A stretch of 64,000 nt of DNA from Rhodospirillaceae bacterium (GCA_009772935.1 WOUR01000010.1:1-64000), one strand, 5' to 3'. Numbered from the stretch's first letter, positions 7,763 to 17,441 are shown. Translations and numbers: made by a program. Notes: a model not told the origin generated them from the sequence alone.

Positions 7763-8869
7763 CTAGAGCTTGTTGGCCGCCGACTGGCGGGCCATGAAGT
7801 TGTCCATCGTGTTTTCGGCGACGCGGAACCACAGGACTTCTTCGGCGCGGAAGGGCTTCCACGATTCGAAGACCTTCTTCCACTTCGGGTTCTTCTCGTT
7901 GAGCTGAGCGAACAGGTCGTTGGTCGCGTTGTAGCAGGCTTCGAGGACCTGCGGCGTGAACGGCAGCAGCTTGGTGCCGGCGCCGACCAGCTCGCGAACC
8001 GCCTTCGGGTTCTGGGCATCGTACTTGGAGAGCATCGAGGTGTGCGCCTTGGCGGCAGCCGCCTCGACGATTGCCTGATACGACTTCGGCAGCTCCGACC
8101 ACTTGGCGAGGTTCACATAGGCCGAGAGCTGCGGGCCGGCTTCCCACCAGCCGGGATAGTAATAATACGGAGCGACCTTGTTGAAGCCGAGCTTCTGGTC
8201 GTCGTAGGGACCGACCCACTCCGCCGCGTCGATCGTACCCTTCTCGAGCGCCGGGTAGATGTCGCCGCCGGCGATCTGCTGCGGCACCACGCCGAGCTTG
8301 GTGAGCACCTCGCCGGCAAAGCCGCTGACGCGGAACTTCAGGCCCTTGAGATCGTCGACGGTCTTGATTTCCTTGCGGAACCAGCCGCCCATCTGGGCGC
8401 CGGTGTTGCCGCAGGGAATCGAGTGGATGTTGTAGTCCTTGAAGAACTCGTTCATCAGCTGGCGGCCGTTGCCCCAGTTCCACCAGGCATCCTGCTGGCG
8501 CGCGTTCAGGCCGAACGGTACGGCGCAGTCGAGCGCGAAGGTCAGGTCCTTGCCGACATAGTAGTACGAAGCCGTGTGGCCCATCTCGACCGTGCCGTTC
8601 TGGACGGCGTCGGCGACCTGCAGGCCGGGAACGATTTCGCCGCCGGCAAACAGGCGGATCTGGAACTTGCCGTCGGTCGCGTCGGAGACATACTTCGTGA
8701 AGAGTTCGCCGGAACCGAAGATCGTGTCCAGCGACTTCGGGAAGCTCGACGCCATGCGCCACTTCAGCTCGGGCGCGGACTGCGCGATGGCCGGCGCGGC
8801 CAACGTGCCGGTAGCGGCGACGGCCGCGGTCCCGATGCCGGCCGTACGGATGAACTTGCGACGTTGCAT
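7763..8869 (-). CDS. TRAP transporter substrate-binding protein, copy 3 (TakP/DctP-like)
   Basis: A 368-residue Tat-exported binding protein (MQRRKFIRTAG, cleavage after AAPAIAQ), the first of three tandem paralogues in transcription order. Landmarks are as in the other copies: SSFPKSLDTIFGSGELF, GGEIVPGLQVADAVQNGT, KGLKFRVSGFAG, EWVGPYDDQKLGFN and PGWWEAG. The loop at about 146-159 (YNIHSIPCGNTGAQ) and the stretch after PGWWEAG (PQLSAYVNLAKWSEL) are its own, so a different ligand preference is plausible. The ATG at 8869 follows GTGGAG at a workable spacing. Only 93 bp separate it from the end of uppP, and its promoter must lie there; I see no strong one. Confidence 0.93.
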   Translation of the reverse strand: MQRRKFIRTAGIGTAAVAATGTLAAPAIAQSAPELKWRMASSFPKSLDTIFGSGELFTKYVSDATDGKFQIRLFAGGEIVPGLQVADAVQNGTVEMGHTASYYYVGKDLTFALDCAVPFGLNARQQDAWWNWGNGRQLMNEFFKDYNIHSIPCGNTGAQMGGWFRKEIKTVDDLKGLKFRVSGFAGEVLTKLGVVPQQIAGGDIYPALEKGTIDAAEWVGPYDDQKLGFNKVAPYYYYPGWWEAGPQLSAYVNLAKWSELPKSYQAIVEAAAAKAHTSMLSKYDAQNPKAVRELVGAGTKLLPFTPQVLEACYNATNDLFAQLNEKNPKWKKVFESWKPFRAEEVLWFRVAENTMDNFMARQSAANKL

Positions 8870-8962
8870 GAAACTTGTACTCCACACTCGTTTTGCAGGA
8901 CGACGCGCAATGCCGCCTGATGTGCGCGGCTTATGACATGCGCACTGCACCGGATGAAAGGC

Positions 8963-9775
8963 TCAACGCATGAGCAATAAGGTGAGCGCCAATGCGCCCA
9001 CTGCAATCCGGTACCAGGCAAAAACGGTAAACCCATGGCGGCTGATGAAGCGCACGAACGCGCGCACCACCAGCATCGCCGACACGAAGGCGGCGACGAA
9101 GCCCAGTGCGATCACGCCGCCATGATCCCAACTCAGCGACGACCAATTCTTGTAGAGGTCGTAGACCGTCGCCCCAAGCATGGTGGGCATGGCGAGGAAG
9201 AACGAAAACTCGGCCGCCGTTGCACGGTCCACGCGGAAAATCCGCGCGCCCATGATCGTGGCGCCCGAACGCGATACGCCCGGGATCATCGCCACGCACT
9301 GGCAGAGGCCGACATAGAGCGCGGTCTTCAGGTCGACGTCGTCGAGGGTCTTGATACGCGGCCTCTGCGCGAAACGCTCGATCAGCAGGATGGCGATGCC
9401 GCCCACGATCAGGGCGATGGCGACCACCCACGGACTGAACAACACCGATTTGATGTACTTGTGGGCAGCGACCCCCACGATGACGGCCGGCAGGAACGCA
9501 ACCAGGATGGCCAAGGCAAATCGTGTCGCCTGCCGGTCCCGCTCCAGAACACCCTTCGCGGTCGTCCAGATCTTCGCACGATAGAGCAGGCAGACAGCGA
9601 GGATCGCGCCCAGCTGGATGACGATCTCGAAGACCTTGCCCGGCGGCCCCTGGAAGTCGAGCAGTTCCTCGGCGAGGATGATGTGGCCCGTCGACGAGAC
9701 GGGGAGGAATTCGGTGAGACCTTCGACAACGCCGATCAGCAGCGCCTTCCAGATCAGCGTCAGGTCCATGTTCAA
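8963..9775 (-). CDS. uppP: Undecaprenyl-diphosphate phosphatase
   Basis: UppP/BacA (270 residues) dephosphorylates undecaprenyl diphosphate so the lipid carrier can be reused in peptidoglycan synthesis. It is a polytopic inner-membrane protein. Both family signatures are visible: [14 protein letters not shown] at about 18-31 with the catalytic glutamates, and [15 protein letters not shown] at about 174-188 with the arginine and serine of the active site. The start overlaps the parC stop by 4 bp, so it is translated in the recO-parC-uppP operon. The length is typical. A second in-frame ATG two codons later is an equally possible start. Confidence 0.96.
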   Translation of the reverse strand: MNMDLTLIWKALLIGVVEGLTEFLPVSSTGHIILAEELLDFQGPPGKVFEIVIQLGAILAVCLLYRAKIWTTAKGVLERDRQATRFALAILVAFLPAVIVGVAAHKYIKSVLFSPWVVAIALIVGGIAILLIERFAQRPRIKTLDDVDLKTALYVGLCQCVAMIPGVSRSGATIMGARIFRVDRATAAEFSFFLAMPTMLGATVYDLYKNWSSLSWDHGGVIALGFVAAFVSAMLVVRAFVRFISRHGFTVFAWYRIAVGALALTLLLMR

Positions 9776-12012
9776 TCCTTGAAGCGTTTGGCCCGCGGCC
9801 AGCCCTTCTCCGGCATGCGCCCTGCCTGCGCACGCTCGCCCCGCCAGAACTTCAGGTCCGCCGCCGGAATGGTCCGGTTACTCCATGGCAACCCTTCCGA
9901 AAGGACGAAGGCCTGCGCGTCCGACAGCCGGTCGCCCTTCGACTTCTGCAGAAGCACGCCGCGTCCGCGGCCCATCTCGGGCACTTCCTCGAGCGGGAAG
10001 ATCAGCAGCTTGCGACCTTCGCTCAGCACGGCGACGGAATTCGCCCCTTCGGGCACGACGGCAAAAGCCTGCGCCCTCTCCTTGTCGGCAAGGTTCAGGA
10101 CGCCCTTGCCGTTCTTGGTCTGCGCCACGACCTCGTCCTCCGGCACGACGAAGCCGCGTCCGGCATCGGACGCCACGAGGAACTTGCGACCGCCCTTCAG
10201 GACTTCGAGGTGAACGATATCCTGGTCGTTGCCCAGTTCGATCATCAGCCGGATCGGCTCTCCATGGCCCCTCGCGCTCGGCAGGCGATCGCAGCCGACC
10301 GTGTAGAAGCGGCCGTTGGTGCCGAAGAGCAGGATCTTGTCGGTCGACTGGGCATGGATGGCGAAGCGTGCCGTATCGCCTTCCTTGTACTTGAGTTCGC
10401 TGGCGGCCTTGTCGTCGAGATGGCCCTTGGCGGCGCGGATCCAGCCCTTCTCGGACAGGATCACCGTCACCGGCTCGCGCTCGACGAAATCCTCGATCGC
10501 ATGCTCGATCTCGGCCGGCGCGTCAGCCAACTCGGTGCGGCGGCGACCAAGCTCGGTCTTGCCTCCGAACTTCTTCTTGGTTTCACGAACCTCGTCGGCG
10601 ATGGCGTTCCATTGAAGCCCATCGTCCTTGAGCAGGGCCTTGAGGTCCTTGCGTTCGGCACTGAGCTTCTTGTGCTCGCCGCGGATTTCGAACTCCTCGA
10701 GCCGGCGCAGCGCGCGCAGGCGCATGTTTAGGATCGCCTCGGCCTGCAGGTCGGTGAGCCCGAAAGCCTTGATCATCTTGGGCTTGGGCTCGTCCTCTTC
10801 GCGGATGATCTTGATCAGCTTGTCGAGGTTCAGATAGGCGATCAGGTAGCCGTCGAGGATCTCCAGGCGCCGTTCGATCGCGGCCAGCCGGAAGGTCGAC
10901 CGCCGCACCAGCACCTCGCGCCGGTGATCGAGGAAGGCCTGCAGCGCTTCGCGCAGGTCCATGACGCGCGGCGTGTTGTCCTTGTCGAGGACATTGAGGT
11001 TCAGCGGGAAACGAGTCTCGAGATCGCTGAGCTTGAAGAGCTGCTCCATCAGGAGCTCGGCTGGCACGTTGCCGGTCTTGGGCTCCAGCACGATACGGAC
11101 GTCGTCGGCCGACTCGTCGCGCACGTCCTCGAGGATCGGCAGCTTCTTGGCGTTGATGATCTCGGCGATCCGCTCGATCAACTTGCCCTTCTGGACCTGA
11201 TACGGGATCTCGGTGACGACGATGCGATACTGGCCGCGCGGCAGCTGCTCGACGTCCCAGCGGGCGCGCAGGCGGAAGGCGCCGCGACCGGTCCTGTAGG
11301 CCTCGACGATGGATTCTCGCGGCTCGACCAGGATGCCGCCGGTCGGGAAGTCAGGCCCCTTGACCAGGTCGACCAGCGTCTCGATGCGCGAGTTGGGTGT
11401 CTTTATGAGATGCAGCAGCGCGTCGCAGAGTTCGCCCACATTGTGTGGTGGGATCGAGGTCGCCATGCCGACGGCGATCCCCGCAGCTCCATTGGCCAGC
11501 AGGTTCGGAAAGCCGCCGGGCAGGACGATCGGCTCCTCGGTCGAGCCGTCGTAGTTGGGCCGGAAGTCGACGGCATTCTCGTCGATGCCGCCCAGCAAGG
11601 CCTCGGCCACCTCGGTGAGGCGGGCCTCGGTGTAACGCATCGCGGCGGGGTTATCGCCGTCGATGTTGCCGAAGTTGCCCTGCCCCTCGATCAGCGGATA
11701 GCGCGCGGCGAATTCCTGGGCGAGGCGCACCAGCGCGTCGTAAATCGACTGGTCGCCGTGCGGGTGATACTGGCCGATCACGTCGCCGACGACGCGGGCG
11801 CTCTTCTTGAAGGCACTGTTCGGATCGAGCCGCAGCTGGCGCATGGCGTACATCAGCCGGCGATGCACCGGCTTCAGCCCGTCGCGCACGTCCGGAAGCG
11901 ACCGCGACATGATGGTCGACAGCGCATACGACAGATAGCGCTCGCGGAGCGCGTCTCCGAATTGAACCGGCTTCACTTCGGCCAGTGGGACGACGTTGTT
12001 GCGCTTTGCCAT
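9772..12012 (-). CDS. parC: DNA topoisomerase IV subunit A
   Basis: ParC (746 residues) is the DNA-cleaving subunit of topoisomerase IV and unlinks daughter chromosomes. The N-terminal winged-helix region carries [17 protein letters not shown], then [21 protein letters not shown] and MRYTEARL with catalytic Tyr127. A coiled-coil gate region (about 340-480) and the beta-pinwheel C-terminal domain follow. At the quinolone-determining positions, E. coli Ser80 corresponds to Gln88 and Glu84 to Asp92. I believe the [10 protein letters not shown] form is normal in alphaproteobacteria, so it should not be over-read. It is about the length of other ParC proteins and distinctly shorter than GyrA. It lies between recO (52 bp upstream) and uppP (4-bp overlap). 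Confidence 0.96.
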   Translation of the reverse strand: MAKRNNVVPLAEVKPVQFGDALRERYLSYALSTIMSRSLPDVRDGLKPVHRRLMYAMRQLRLDPNSAFKKSARVVGDVIGQYHPHGDQSIYDALVRLAQEFAARYPLIEGQGNFGNIDGDNPAAMRYTEARLTEVAEALLGGIDENAVDFRPNYDGSTEEPIVLPGGFPNLLANGAAGIAVGMATSIPPHNVGELCDALLHLIKTPNSRIETLVDLVKGPDFPTGGILVEPRESIVEAYRTGRGAFRLRARWDVEQLPRGQYRIVVTEIPYQVQKGKLIERIAEIINAKKLPILEDVRDESADDVRIVLEPKTGNVPAELLMEQLFKLSDLETRFPLNLNVLDKDNTPRVMDLREALQAFLDHRREVLVRRSTFRLAAIERRLEILDGYLIAYLNLDKLIKIIREEDEPKPKMIKAFGLTDLQAEAILNMRLRALRRLEEFEIRGEHKKLSAERKDLKALLKDDGLQWNAIADEVRETKKKFGGKTELGRRRTELADAPAEIEHAIEDFVEREPVTVILSEKGWIRAAKGHLDDKAASELKYKEGDTARFAIHAQSTDKILLFGTNGRFYTVGCDRLPSARGHGEPIRLMIELGNDQDIVHLEVLKGGRKFLVASDAGRGFVVPEDEVVAQTKNGKGVLNLADKERAQAFAVVPEGANSVAVLSEGRKLLIFPLEEVPEMGRGRGVLLQKSKGDRLSDAQAFVLSEGLPWSNRTIPAADLKFWRGERAQAGRMPEKGWPRAKRFKD

Positions 12013-12064
12013 GGACCAGCGTGACGAGGGGAGGAGCCGCAGTTCCAGCCGCGGCCTGATTTTT

Positions 12065-12781
12065 CTAGCGTTGGAGCGATTCCATAAATCTCGACCGTGC
12101 GGGAGGCAAGGGCTTGTTGTGCGGCCAAAAAACGTGCCGCTCCAGGAAAAATCCCGTCAGATCGAGGCCCTGGCGCAGCTCATCCTCGTCGGAAGGCAGC
12201 CCGCCGGTGGATAGAAAGCCGGGCAGCGGCAGCAGCTTCTCCTTGTAGGGGCCCGCGGCCGCACGGGAGACCGCGCGCCCCGTCCGGGGCGAGACATAGG
12301 CCAGGTCCTCGGTCGAGCCCGTGACCGCGCATTTCTCCAGATCGAGGCCGAAGCCCAGCTCCTGCAACAGGCCGAGTTCGAGCCTCACATAGATCGTGGG
12401 CCAGCCTGGATGTCCCAGAGAGCCTAGGAAAGCGCGGCATCCATCGAACATCGCCGGATGCGGTTCGCGCTCGGGGAGGGCCGCGTCGATGACCGCACAG
12501 GCCGCCGCGAGCCCGGCCAGTTCCGAAGCGTCGTCCATGGCGCGCGCGGCGTGTGGCTCCCGCAGCTCGCCCGAATAGTTCCCGAGCTGCTCGGGCAGGC
12601 GTCCCCGCCAGCCAACCTCGACCAGATTGCCGGACTGCCAGATCGGACGGGCGCGCCGCGAGACGCCACCCGGCACGAAGCCGGCGTGACGGCCGTGTTC
12701 GCGCGTCAGCAACGAAACGACGAGGCCCGTCTCGCCGTGAGACCGCGCCGCCAGCACGATGCCTTCGTCGTTCCAATCCAT
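12065..12781 (-). CDS. recO: DNA repair protein RecO
   Basis: RecO (238 residues) works with RecR in RecA loading and strand annealing. The N-terminal OB-fold is recognisable ([39 protein letters not shown]), then a helical bundle with [27 protein letters not shown] and [29 protein letters not shown]. Only one cysteine remains in the place where many RecO proteins have a four-cysteine zinc finger; the zinc-less form occurs in alphaproteobacteria. It is probably the first gene of recO-parC-uppP. In many alphaproteobacteria recO directly follows era; here era lies about 1.7 kb away with a PhoD-like gene inserted between. Confidence 0.93.
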   Translation of the reverse strand: MDWNDEGIVLAARSHGETGLVVSLLTREHGRHAGFVPGGVSRRARPIWQSGNLVEVGWRGRLPEQLGNYSGELREPHAARAMDDASELAGLAAACAVIDAALPEREPHPAMFDGCRAFLGSLGHPGWPTIYVRLELGLLQELGFGLDLEKCAVTGSTEDLAYVSPRTGRAVSRAAAGPYKEKLLPLPGFLSTGGLPSDEDELRQGLDLTGFFLERHVFWPHNKPLPPARSRFMESLQR

Positions 12782-12824
12782 GCCCGTGTATGCCCCGCCG
12801 GGTTAATTCGCGCTAGGTTGCGGC

Positions 12825-14372
12825 ATGTCGAGACTGAGCCGACGGGCCGTGCTGGGGGCAGGTCCGCTTGCCGCCCTCCCCTCCCGTGTATTCGCCCAGA
12901 CGGTCGCGGCTGCGCGGCCGCATCTGCTTCAGGGGGTACAGTCCGGCGATGTTGGCGGGAGCGGCGCAACCCTCTGGAGCCGCGCGGACAGGCCCGCGCG
13001 CATGATCGCGGAATATGCGACGACGGAGAGCTTCACCGACGCGCGGCGCATCGAAGGGCCGCTCGCACTCGAGGCGACCGGCTTCACCTCGCGCCTGCGT
13101 CTCGACGGGCTCCCGCCGGGACAGACTATCTTCTATCGCATCGCCTATGCCGATCTCTCCGACGCGAATGCGACGAGCGACTGGGTGCAGGGACGCTTCC
13201 GCACGCCGCCGCCTGTCGACGCAGACGTGAGCTTCGTCTGGTCGGCCGATACGGCCGGCCAGGGCTGGGGCATCAATCCCGAGATCGGCGGCATGACGAT
13301 CTACGAGGCGATGCGGTCCCTCGCACCGGACTTCTTCGTTCATTGCGGCGACACGATTTATGCCGACGATCCACTTGCCCCCGAGAAGAAGCTGCCGGAC
13401 GGGCGCGTCTGGAAGAACCTGATGAGGGAGGAAAAATCCAGGGTCGCCCAGACCCTCGCCGATTTCCGCGGCAACCACCTCTACAATTTCCTCGATGCCG
13501 GTCTCCGCCGCTTCAACGCCGAGGTCCCGATGATCGCCCTGTGGGACGATCACGACGTCCTCGACAACTGGTACTGGGAAAGGCGACTCGACGAGGATCG
13601 GCGCTATCACGAGAAGGACGTGGGCGTGCTGGCGCGGCGTGCCGAACGGGCGTTTCGCGAGTTCATGCCCTTGGCCGACGGACTCGATGTGCCCATGCGG
13701 CTGTATCGCAGGTTTTCGTTCGGGCCACGCCTCGATCTCTTCCGACTCGACATGAGGAGCTTTCGCGCGCCTAACGGCCCGAACCGGCAAGACAAGGCGG
13801 GCTCGAACGCGGCCTTTCTCGGAATCGAGCAGGTCGTCTGGCTGAAGCAGGCCCTCAAGGCCTCGACGGCCACCTGGAAGATCATCGCGGCCGACATGCC
13901 GCTCGGCCTTGTCGTCTACGACGACTGGCGCCGCAAGTCGGGATTCGAGGCGGTCGCGAATGCCGACGACGGCCCGCCACTGGGCCGCGAACTCGAGATC
14001 GCCGATCTGCTGTCCTTCATCCGGCGGGAGGACATCCGCAACGTGCACTGGATCACGGCCGACGTGCATTATCCCGCCACCCACCGCTACGATCCCGGGC
14101 GGGCCGCCTTCCAGGACTTCACGCCGTTCTACGAGTTCGTGTCGGGCCCGCTCTGTGCCGGCGGCTTCGGCCCCAACGCACTCGACGGCACGTTCGGCCC
14201 GCAGGTCGTGTTCCAGAAGGTGCCGCCGCCCGGCCGCTTTGATCTCTCGCCGCTAGAAGGCGCCTGCCACTTCGGCCATGTGAAGATCGACGGGAAGTCC
14301 GGCGTCATGACGGTCAGTCACCGAGATGCGTCGGGCGCCATGATCCATTCACTCGATCTCGCGCCGTCGTAA
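12825..14372 (+). CDS. PhoD-like alkaline phosphatase / phosphodiesterase
   Basis: A 515-residue secreted metallophosphatase of the PhoD family. It starts MSRLSRRAVLGAGPLAALPS, a twin-arginine signal ending near SRVFAQ. An N-terminal beta-sandwich (about 35-130) precedes the catalytic domain. Metal-site motifs are in place: VWSADTAGQGWG, FVHCGDTIYAD, ALWDDHDVLDNWYW and WITADVHYPATHRYDP. Such enzymes release phosphate from phosphodiesters or phospholipids in the periplasm; the true substrate is not readable here. It is a lone plus-strand gene between the minus-strand recO and era blocks, about 40 bp from the divergent recO start. It may have been inserted between era and recO. No Pho-box is evident. 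Confidence 0.88.
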   Translation: MSRLSRRAVLGAGPLAALPSRVFAQTVAAARPHLLQGVQSGDVGGSGATLWSRADRPARMIAEYATTESFTDARRIEGPLALEATGFTSRLRLDGLPPGQTIFYRIAYADLSDANATSDWVQGRFRTPPPVDADVSFVWSADTAGQGWGINPEIGGMTIYEAMRSLAPDFFVHCGDTIYADDPLAPEKKLPDGRVWKNLMREEKSRVAQTLADFRGNHLYNFLDAGLRRFNAEVPMIALWDDHDVLDNWYWERRLDEDRRYHEKDVGVLARRAERAFREFMPLADGLDVPMRLYRRFSFGPRLDLFRLDMRSFRAPNGPNRQDKAGSNAAFLGIEQVVWLKQALKASTATWKIIAADMPLGLVVYDDWRRKSGFEAVANADDGPPLGRELEIADLLSFIRREDIRNVHWITADVHYPATHRYDPGRAAFQDFTPFYEFVSGPLCAGGFGPNALDGTFGPQVVFQKVPPPGRFDLSPLEGACHFGHVKIDGKSGVMTVSHRDASGAMIHSLDLAPS

Positions 14373-14392
14373 ACCGGGCGAAGCCTGTCAAC

Positions 14393-14466
14393 GGATCGCG
14401 CAACTCCGGTTACGCTCACTCTTGAACGTCGACGAAGACTTGAGTGCAACTGGAGTGGCGCGCTCC
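14393..14466. repeat. Intergenic inverted repeat (hairpin) at convergent PhoD/era ends
   Basis: Arms of about 31 nt (14393-14423 and 14435-14466) pair with a few mismatches around a short loop: GGATCGCGCAACTCCGGTT on the left against AACTGGAGTGGCGCGCTCC on the right. It lies between the 3' ends of two convergent genes. The right arm (14450-14466, read on the minus strand) shares 17 identical bases with a second hairpin at 44877-44893, so it is part of a dispersed family. It may act as a transcription terminator, although there is no T-run. Confidence 0.75.
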
Positions 14467-14473
14467 AATGAGC

Positions 14474-15406
14474 CTACGACTGATAGTCGAGCCCGATCGT
14501 GCGGTAGTGCGACGGGTCCTCGGCCCAGCGTTCGCTCACCTTCACGTGGAGAAAGAGATGCACCGGGCGCTCGAGCATTTGCGAGAGCTCGTGACGCGCC
14601 CGCGCGCCGATCTGCTTGATGCGGGCACCGCCCTTGCCGAGGAAGATCGCGCGCTGACCCTCGCGCTGGACATAGATGATCTGCTCGACGCGGACGCTGC
14701 CGTCGGGCCGATCCTCCCATTTCTCGGTCTCCACAGCCGCCTCGTAAGGCAGTTCCTGGTGAAGCTGCAGGAACACCTGCTCGCGCGTCACCTCCGCCGC
14801 CAGCAGGCGCAATGGCAGATCGGCCGCCTGATCCTCGGGATAGAGGAAGGGCCCTGGCGGCATCGCCTGCGCGAAGGCCGTCAGCAGGTCGCCGATGCCG
14901 TCGGCCTTGAGCGCGCTCACCATGAAGGTGCGCTCGAACGGCACAATGGCGTTGAGTTCGGCGGTGAGCGCAAGCAACGTTTCGCGCGCCACCAGGTCGA
15001 TCTTGTTCAGGACAAGAAAGCGCGGCGTACGCGACTCCTTCAGCCTCTCCGCGATCGCTCTTGTCTCCTGCCCGATGCCGCGCTCGGCATCGACCACCAG
15101 TGCCACAAGGTCGGCATCGTCGGCGCCCTGCCAGGCGGCGGCGACCATGGCGCGTTCGAGGCGCCGCTTGGCGACGCGGAAGATGCCGGGCGTGTCGACC
15201 AGCACCACCTGCGCCCGCGAGGGGCCCTCGCCCGTGTCGGGCAGGTCGGTCATCGCGATGCCGATCACGCGCATGCGCGTCGTCTGCACCTTGGGCGAAA
15301 CGATGCTCACCTTGGAGCCGACCAGGCCGTTCACCAGGGTCGATTTGCCGGCGTTCGGCGCGCCGACGACGGCGACGAACCCGGCCCGCGTTGCAGGTGT
15401 GCTCAT
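14474..15406 (-). CDS. era: GTPase Era
   Basis: Era (310 residues) is an essential GTPase that binds the 3' end of 16S rRNA during small-subunit assembly. Motifs: G1 VVGAPNAGKSTLVN at about 12-25, G3 VDTPGIF, G4 LNKIDLV, then a C-terminal KH domain with IFLGKGGARIKQIGARARHEL. The ATG at 15406 overlaps the rnc stop by 4 bp (ATGA) and gives the standard N-terminus STPATRAGFVAVVGAPNAGK. The longer open frame upstream is a shadow of rnc. It is the last gene of the folK-to-era minus-strand block. Confidence 0.97.
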   Translation of the reverse strand: MSTPATRAGFVAVVGAPNAGKSTLVNGLVGSKVSIVSPKVQTTRMRVIGIAMTDLPDTGEGPSRAQVVLVDTPGIFRVAKRRLERAMVAAAWQGADDADLVALVVDAERGIGQETRAIAERLKESRTPRFLVLNKIDLVARETLLALTAELNAIVPFERTFMVSALKADGIGDLLTAFAQAMPPGPFLYPEDQAADLPLRLLAAEVTREQVFLQLHQELPYEAAVETEKWEDRPDGSVRVEQIIYVQREGQRAIFLGKGGARIKQIGARARHELSQMLERPVHLFLHVKVSERWAEDPSHYRTIGLDYQS

Positions 15407-16155
15407 GCCCCGTTCAACCTCTCCAGCAATGTCATGGCGGCCCGCCGTTCGGCCTCGCGCTTGCTGCCGCCCCGGCCGCGCGCAGGATCGTGCCCCTTGA
15501 GGACCGCATCGACCACGAAGACCGGCGCGTGCGGCGGGCCCTCTCGATCGACCTCGATATACATGGGCAATGGCAGACGGCGCGCCTGCGCCCATTCCTG
15601 CAGAGCCGTCTTGGGATCGCGCGGCACCGCCACCCGGCTGCTGAGGCGGTCACCCCAAAGCAAAGCCACGCTGGCGGCCGCAGCCTCCAGGCCGGCGTCG
15701 AGGAAGATGGCGCCGAGGAGTGCTTCCAGGGCATCGGCCAGGATGTTGGGCTGTACGCTGCTGCCCGGGGTGCGTTCCGAGTCGCCGAGGCGCAGATAGC
15801 TGCCGAGGCCGATTTCGGTGGCGATTCCGACCAGGGTTTCGGCGCGCACCAGCGCAGCATGCCGGCGCGCCAGTTCGCCCTCGCGCTCGTGCGGGAAGCG
15901 GCGCAACAGGAGGTCGGCCATGGCGAGCGAAAGCACGCGGTCGCCCAGGAATTCCAGACGTTCGTTGCCGTTTGGGAAGGCCGCCTTGAGCTCTGGCCGA
16001 CGATCGAGCGCGCTGCGATGGGTCAGCGCTTCCGAAGCAAGTTCGGCATGCGCGAAAACATGCCCCACATCCTTCGACAGCGCCGCGAGATCGACGTCCG
16101 TCGAGATCAGTTGATTGCCATGAAGAAGCGGTTCCAGCGTATCGCCTCGGGCCAT
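15403..16155 (-). CDS. rnc: Ribonuclease III
   Basis: RNase III (about 250 residues) cleaves double-stranded RNA in rRNA and mRNA processing. The catalytic signature NERLEFLGDRVLSLAMAD and the second acidic site ADALEALLGAIFLDAG are present. A C-terminal double-stranded RNA-binding domain starts near DPKTALQEWAQARRLPLPMY. I chose the ATG at 16155 because GGAG lies 8 bases upstream; a GTG at 16173 is the longer alternative without a clear ribosome-binding site. Either start overlaps the 3' end of lepB (stop at 16107). The downstream overlap with era is 4 bp. The lepB-rnc-era order is the classic operon. Confidence 0.94.
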   Translation of the reverse strand: MARGDTLEPLLHGNQLISTDVDLAALSKDVGHVFAHAELASEALTHRSALDRRPELKAAFPNGNERLEFLGDRVLSLAMADLLLRRFPHEREGELARRHAALVRAETLVGIATEIGLGSYLRLGDSERTPGSSVQPNILADALEALLGAIFLDAGLEAAAASVALLWGDRLSSRVAVPRDPKTALQEWAQARRLPLPMYIEVDREGPPHAPVFVVDAVLKGHDPARGRGGSKREAERRAAMTLLERLNGA

Positions 16156-16931
16156 TTCCACGGCTCCAGCCACCCGGCCGCCGACGGATCGTGGGAGAAG
16201 AAGATGAACTCCGCCCGGCCGACAAGATTTTCCGAGGGCACGTACCAGCCGAGCTGGTCGCGGTCGCGCGTCGAGCCGGAGAAATCGCGCAGCATCAGCC
16301 GCGTTCGGCTGTCGAGCGAATCGTCGCGATTGTCCCCCATGACGAAGTAGCTGCCGGCCGGCACGAGGAACTCCGGCGTGTTGTCGGCCATCCCGTCGTC
16401 GCGATACTCGAGCACCGTGTAGCGGCGGCCGTTGGGCAGTGTCTCGCTGTAGAGCGTGCCCTTCTGGTAGTGGCCGTTGTTGCCCTTCACATGGTCGCCG
16501 ATCTTCAGCCGGTCGACGGCCACGCCGTTGATGTGCAGCAGGCCGTTCGTCACCTGGATGCGATCACCCGGCATGCCGACGATACGCTTGATGTAGTCGG
16601 TGCGATTGACGCCTTGGCCCTGGTCGCCGGGATACTTGAACACGGCGACGTCGCCCCGCTCGGGCGGCGAGCCGAAGATGCGCCCCGAAAACACGCCAAG
16701 CGAAAAAGGGAAGGAATGCTTACTGTATCCATACGAATACTTGGACACGAACAGATAGTCGCCAACCAGCAAGGTCGGGATCATCGAGCCGCTCGGGATA
16801 TTGAAGGGCTCGATGGCAAACGTCCGAACGACCAGTGCGATCAGGACGGCATACACCACCGTCCGGACGGTTTCGCCCCAACCGCCGGTCTTTTCTTGTG
16901 TTCTCTTGCGACGCTCAGCCACGTCCGTCAT
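16107..16931 (-). CDS. lepB: Signal peptidase I
   Basis: Leader peptidase (274 residues) removes signal peptides from exported proteins at the outer face of the inner membrane. One N-terminal membrane helix (VRTVVYAVLIALVVRTFAI, about 22-40) is followed by box B with the catalytic serine (NIPSGSMIPTLLVGDYLFV). The catalytic lysine is in YIKRIVGMPGD, and box E is FVMGDNRDDSLDSR. All key residues are intact and the length is normal. It follows acpS after a 108-bp gap containing a GC-rich palindrome (GGGGCCCCGGGCCC) but no clear promoter, and it overlaps rnc downstream. Confidence 0.96.
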   Translation of the reverse strand: MTDVAERRKRTQEKTGGWGETVRTVVYAVLIALVVRTFAIEPFNIPSGSMIPTLLVGDYLFVSKYSYGYSKHSFPFSLGVFSGRIFGSPPERGDVAVFKYPGDQGQGVNRTDYIKRIVGMPGDRIQVTNGLLHINGVAVDRLKIGDHVKGNNGHYQKGTLYSETLPNGRRYTVLEYRDDGMADNTPEFLVPAGSYFVMGDNRDDSLDSRTRLMLRDFSGSTRDRDQLGWYVPSENLVGRAEFIFFSHDPSAAGWLEPWKWPEAIRWNRFFMAIN

Positions 16932-17039
16932 CGCCGTACCAGTTTAAACAAGCGGGGGCTATAGCAGGGCCCGGGGCCCCTGTCTCCCGCCCCAACCGCG
17001 GCATGGGAGCCTCGGCGAGCGTCCAAACCGTCCTCGGGC

Positions 17040-17441
17040 TCATGAATTGGGCACCGCCGAGATGATCACGACTGCTTGAGCGAGCGGGTATTCGTCCGTG
17101 ATGCTCAAGTCGATTTGGGCAGTCATGCCGGCCGGCGTGATCTTCTGCAGGCGCGCCAACGCTCCGCCGGTCAAGGCCAGGGTGGGCTTGCCGCTCTTCT
17201 GATTGATCACACCCATGTCACGCCAGAAGACCCCCGCCCGCAGGCCGGTGCCCAGGGCCTTGGCGCAGGCCTCCTTGGCGGCAAACCGCTTCGCGTAGCT
17301 GGCGGCTCGGGTCGCCCGGCCTTCCGAGCGCTTTTGCTCGGTTTCCGTGAAGACGCGCTGGACGAAGCGCTCGCCGAACCGCTCGAGCGACTTCTCGATG
17401 CGCCGGATGTCGCAGAGATCGTTGCCGAGGCCGATGATCAC
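17040..17441 (-). CDS. acpS: Holo-[acyl-carrier-protein] synthase
   Basis: AcpS (133 residues) transfers 4'-phosphopantetheine from CoA to apo-ACP. It shows the motifs [22 protein letters not shown], with the metal-binding Asp at 8, and [14 protein letters not shown], with the catalytic Glu/Lys pair. The C-terminal strand ends [16 protein letters not shown]. Its ATG overlaps the pdxJ stop by 4 bp. The pdxJ-acpS pairing is conserved across proteobacteria. Confidence 0.96.
   Translation of the reverse strand: MIIGLGNDLCDIRRIEKSLERFGERFVQRVFTETEQKRSEGRATRAASYAKRFAAKEACAKALGTGLRAGVFWRDMGVINQKSGKPTLALTGGALARLQKITPAGMTAQIDLSITDEYPLAQAVVIISAVPNS

Noticed and set aside
6480..8885. An 801-codon frame joining dctP copy 2 with sequence inside copy 3, suggesting a fusion
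   Set aside because: Only the last 368 codons resemble a binding protein. The upstream part is an out-of-frame reading of copy 3, and a terminator and ribosome-binding site lie between them.
10924..12024. Long plus-strand frame opposite parC
   Set aside because: Antisense shadow; parC motifs including the catalytic tyrosine are on the minus strand.
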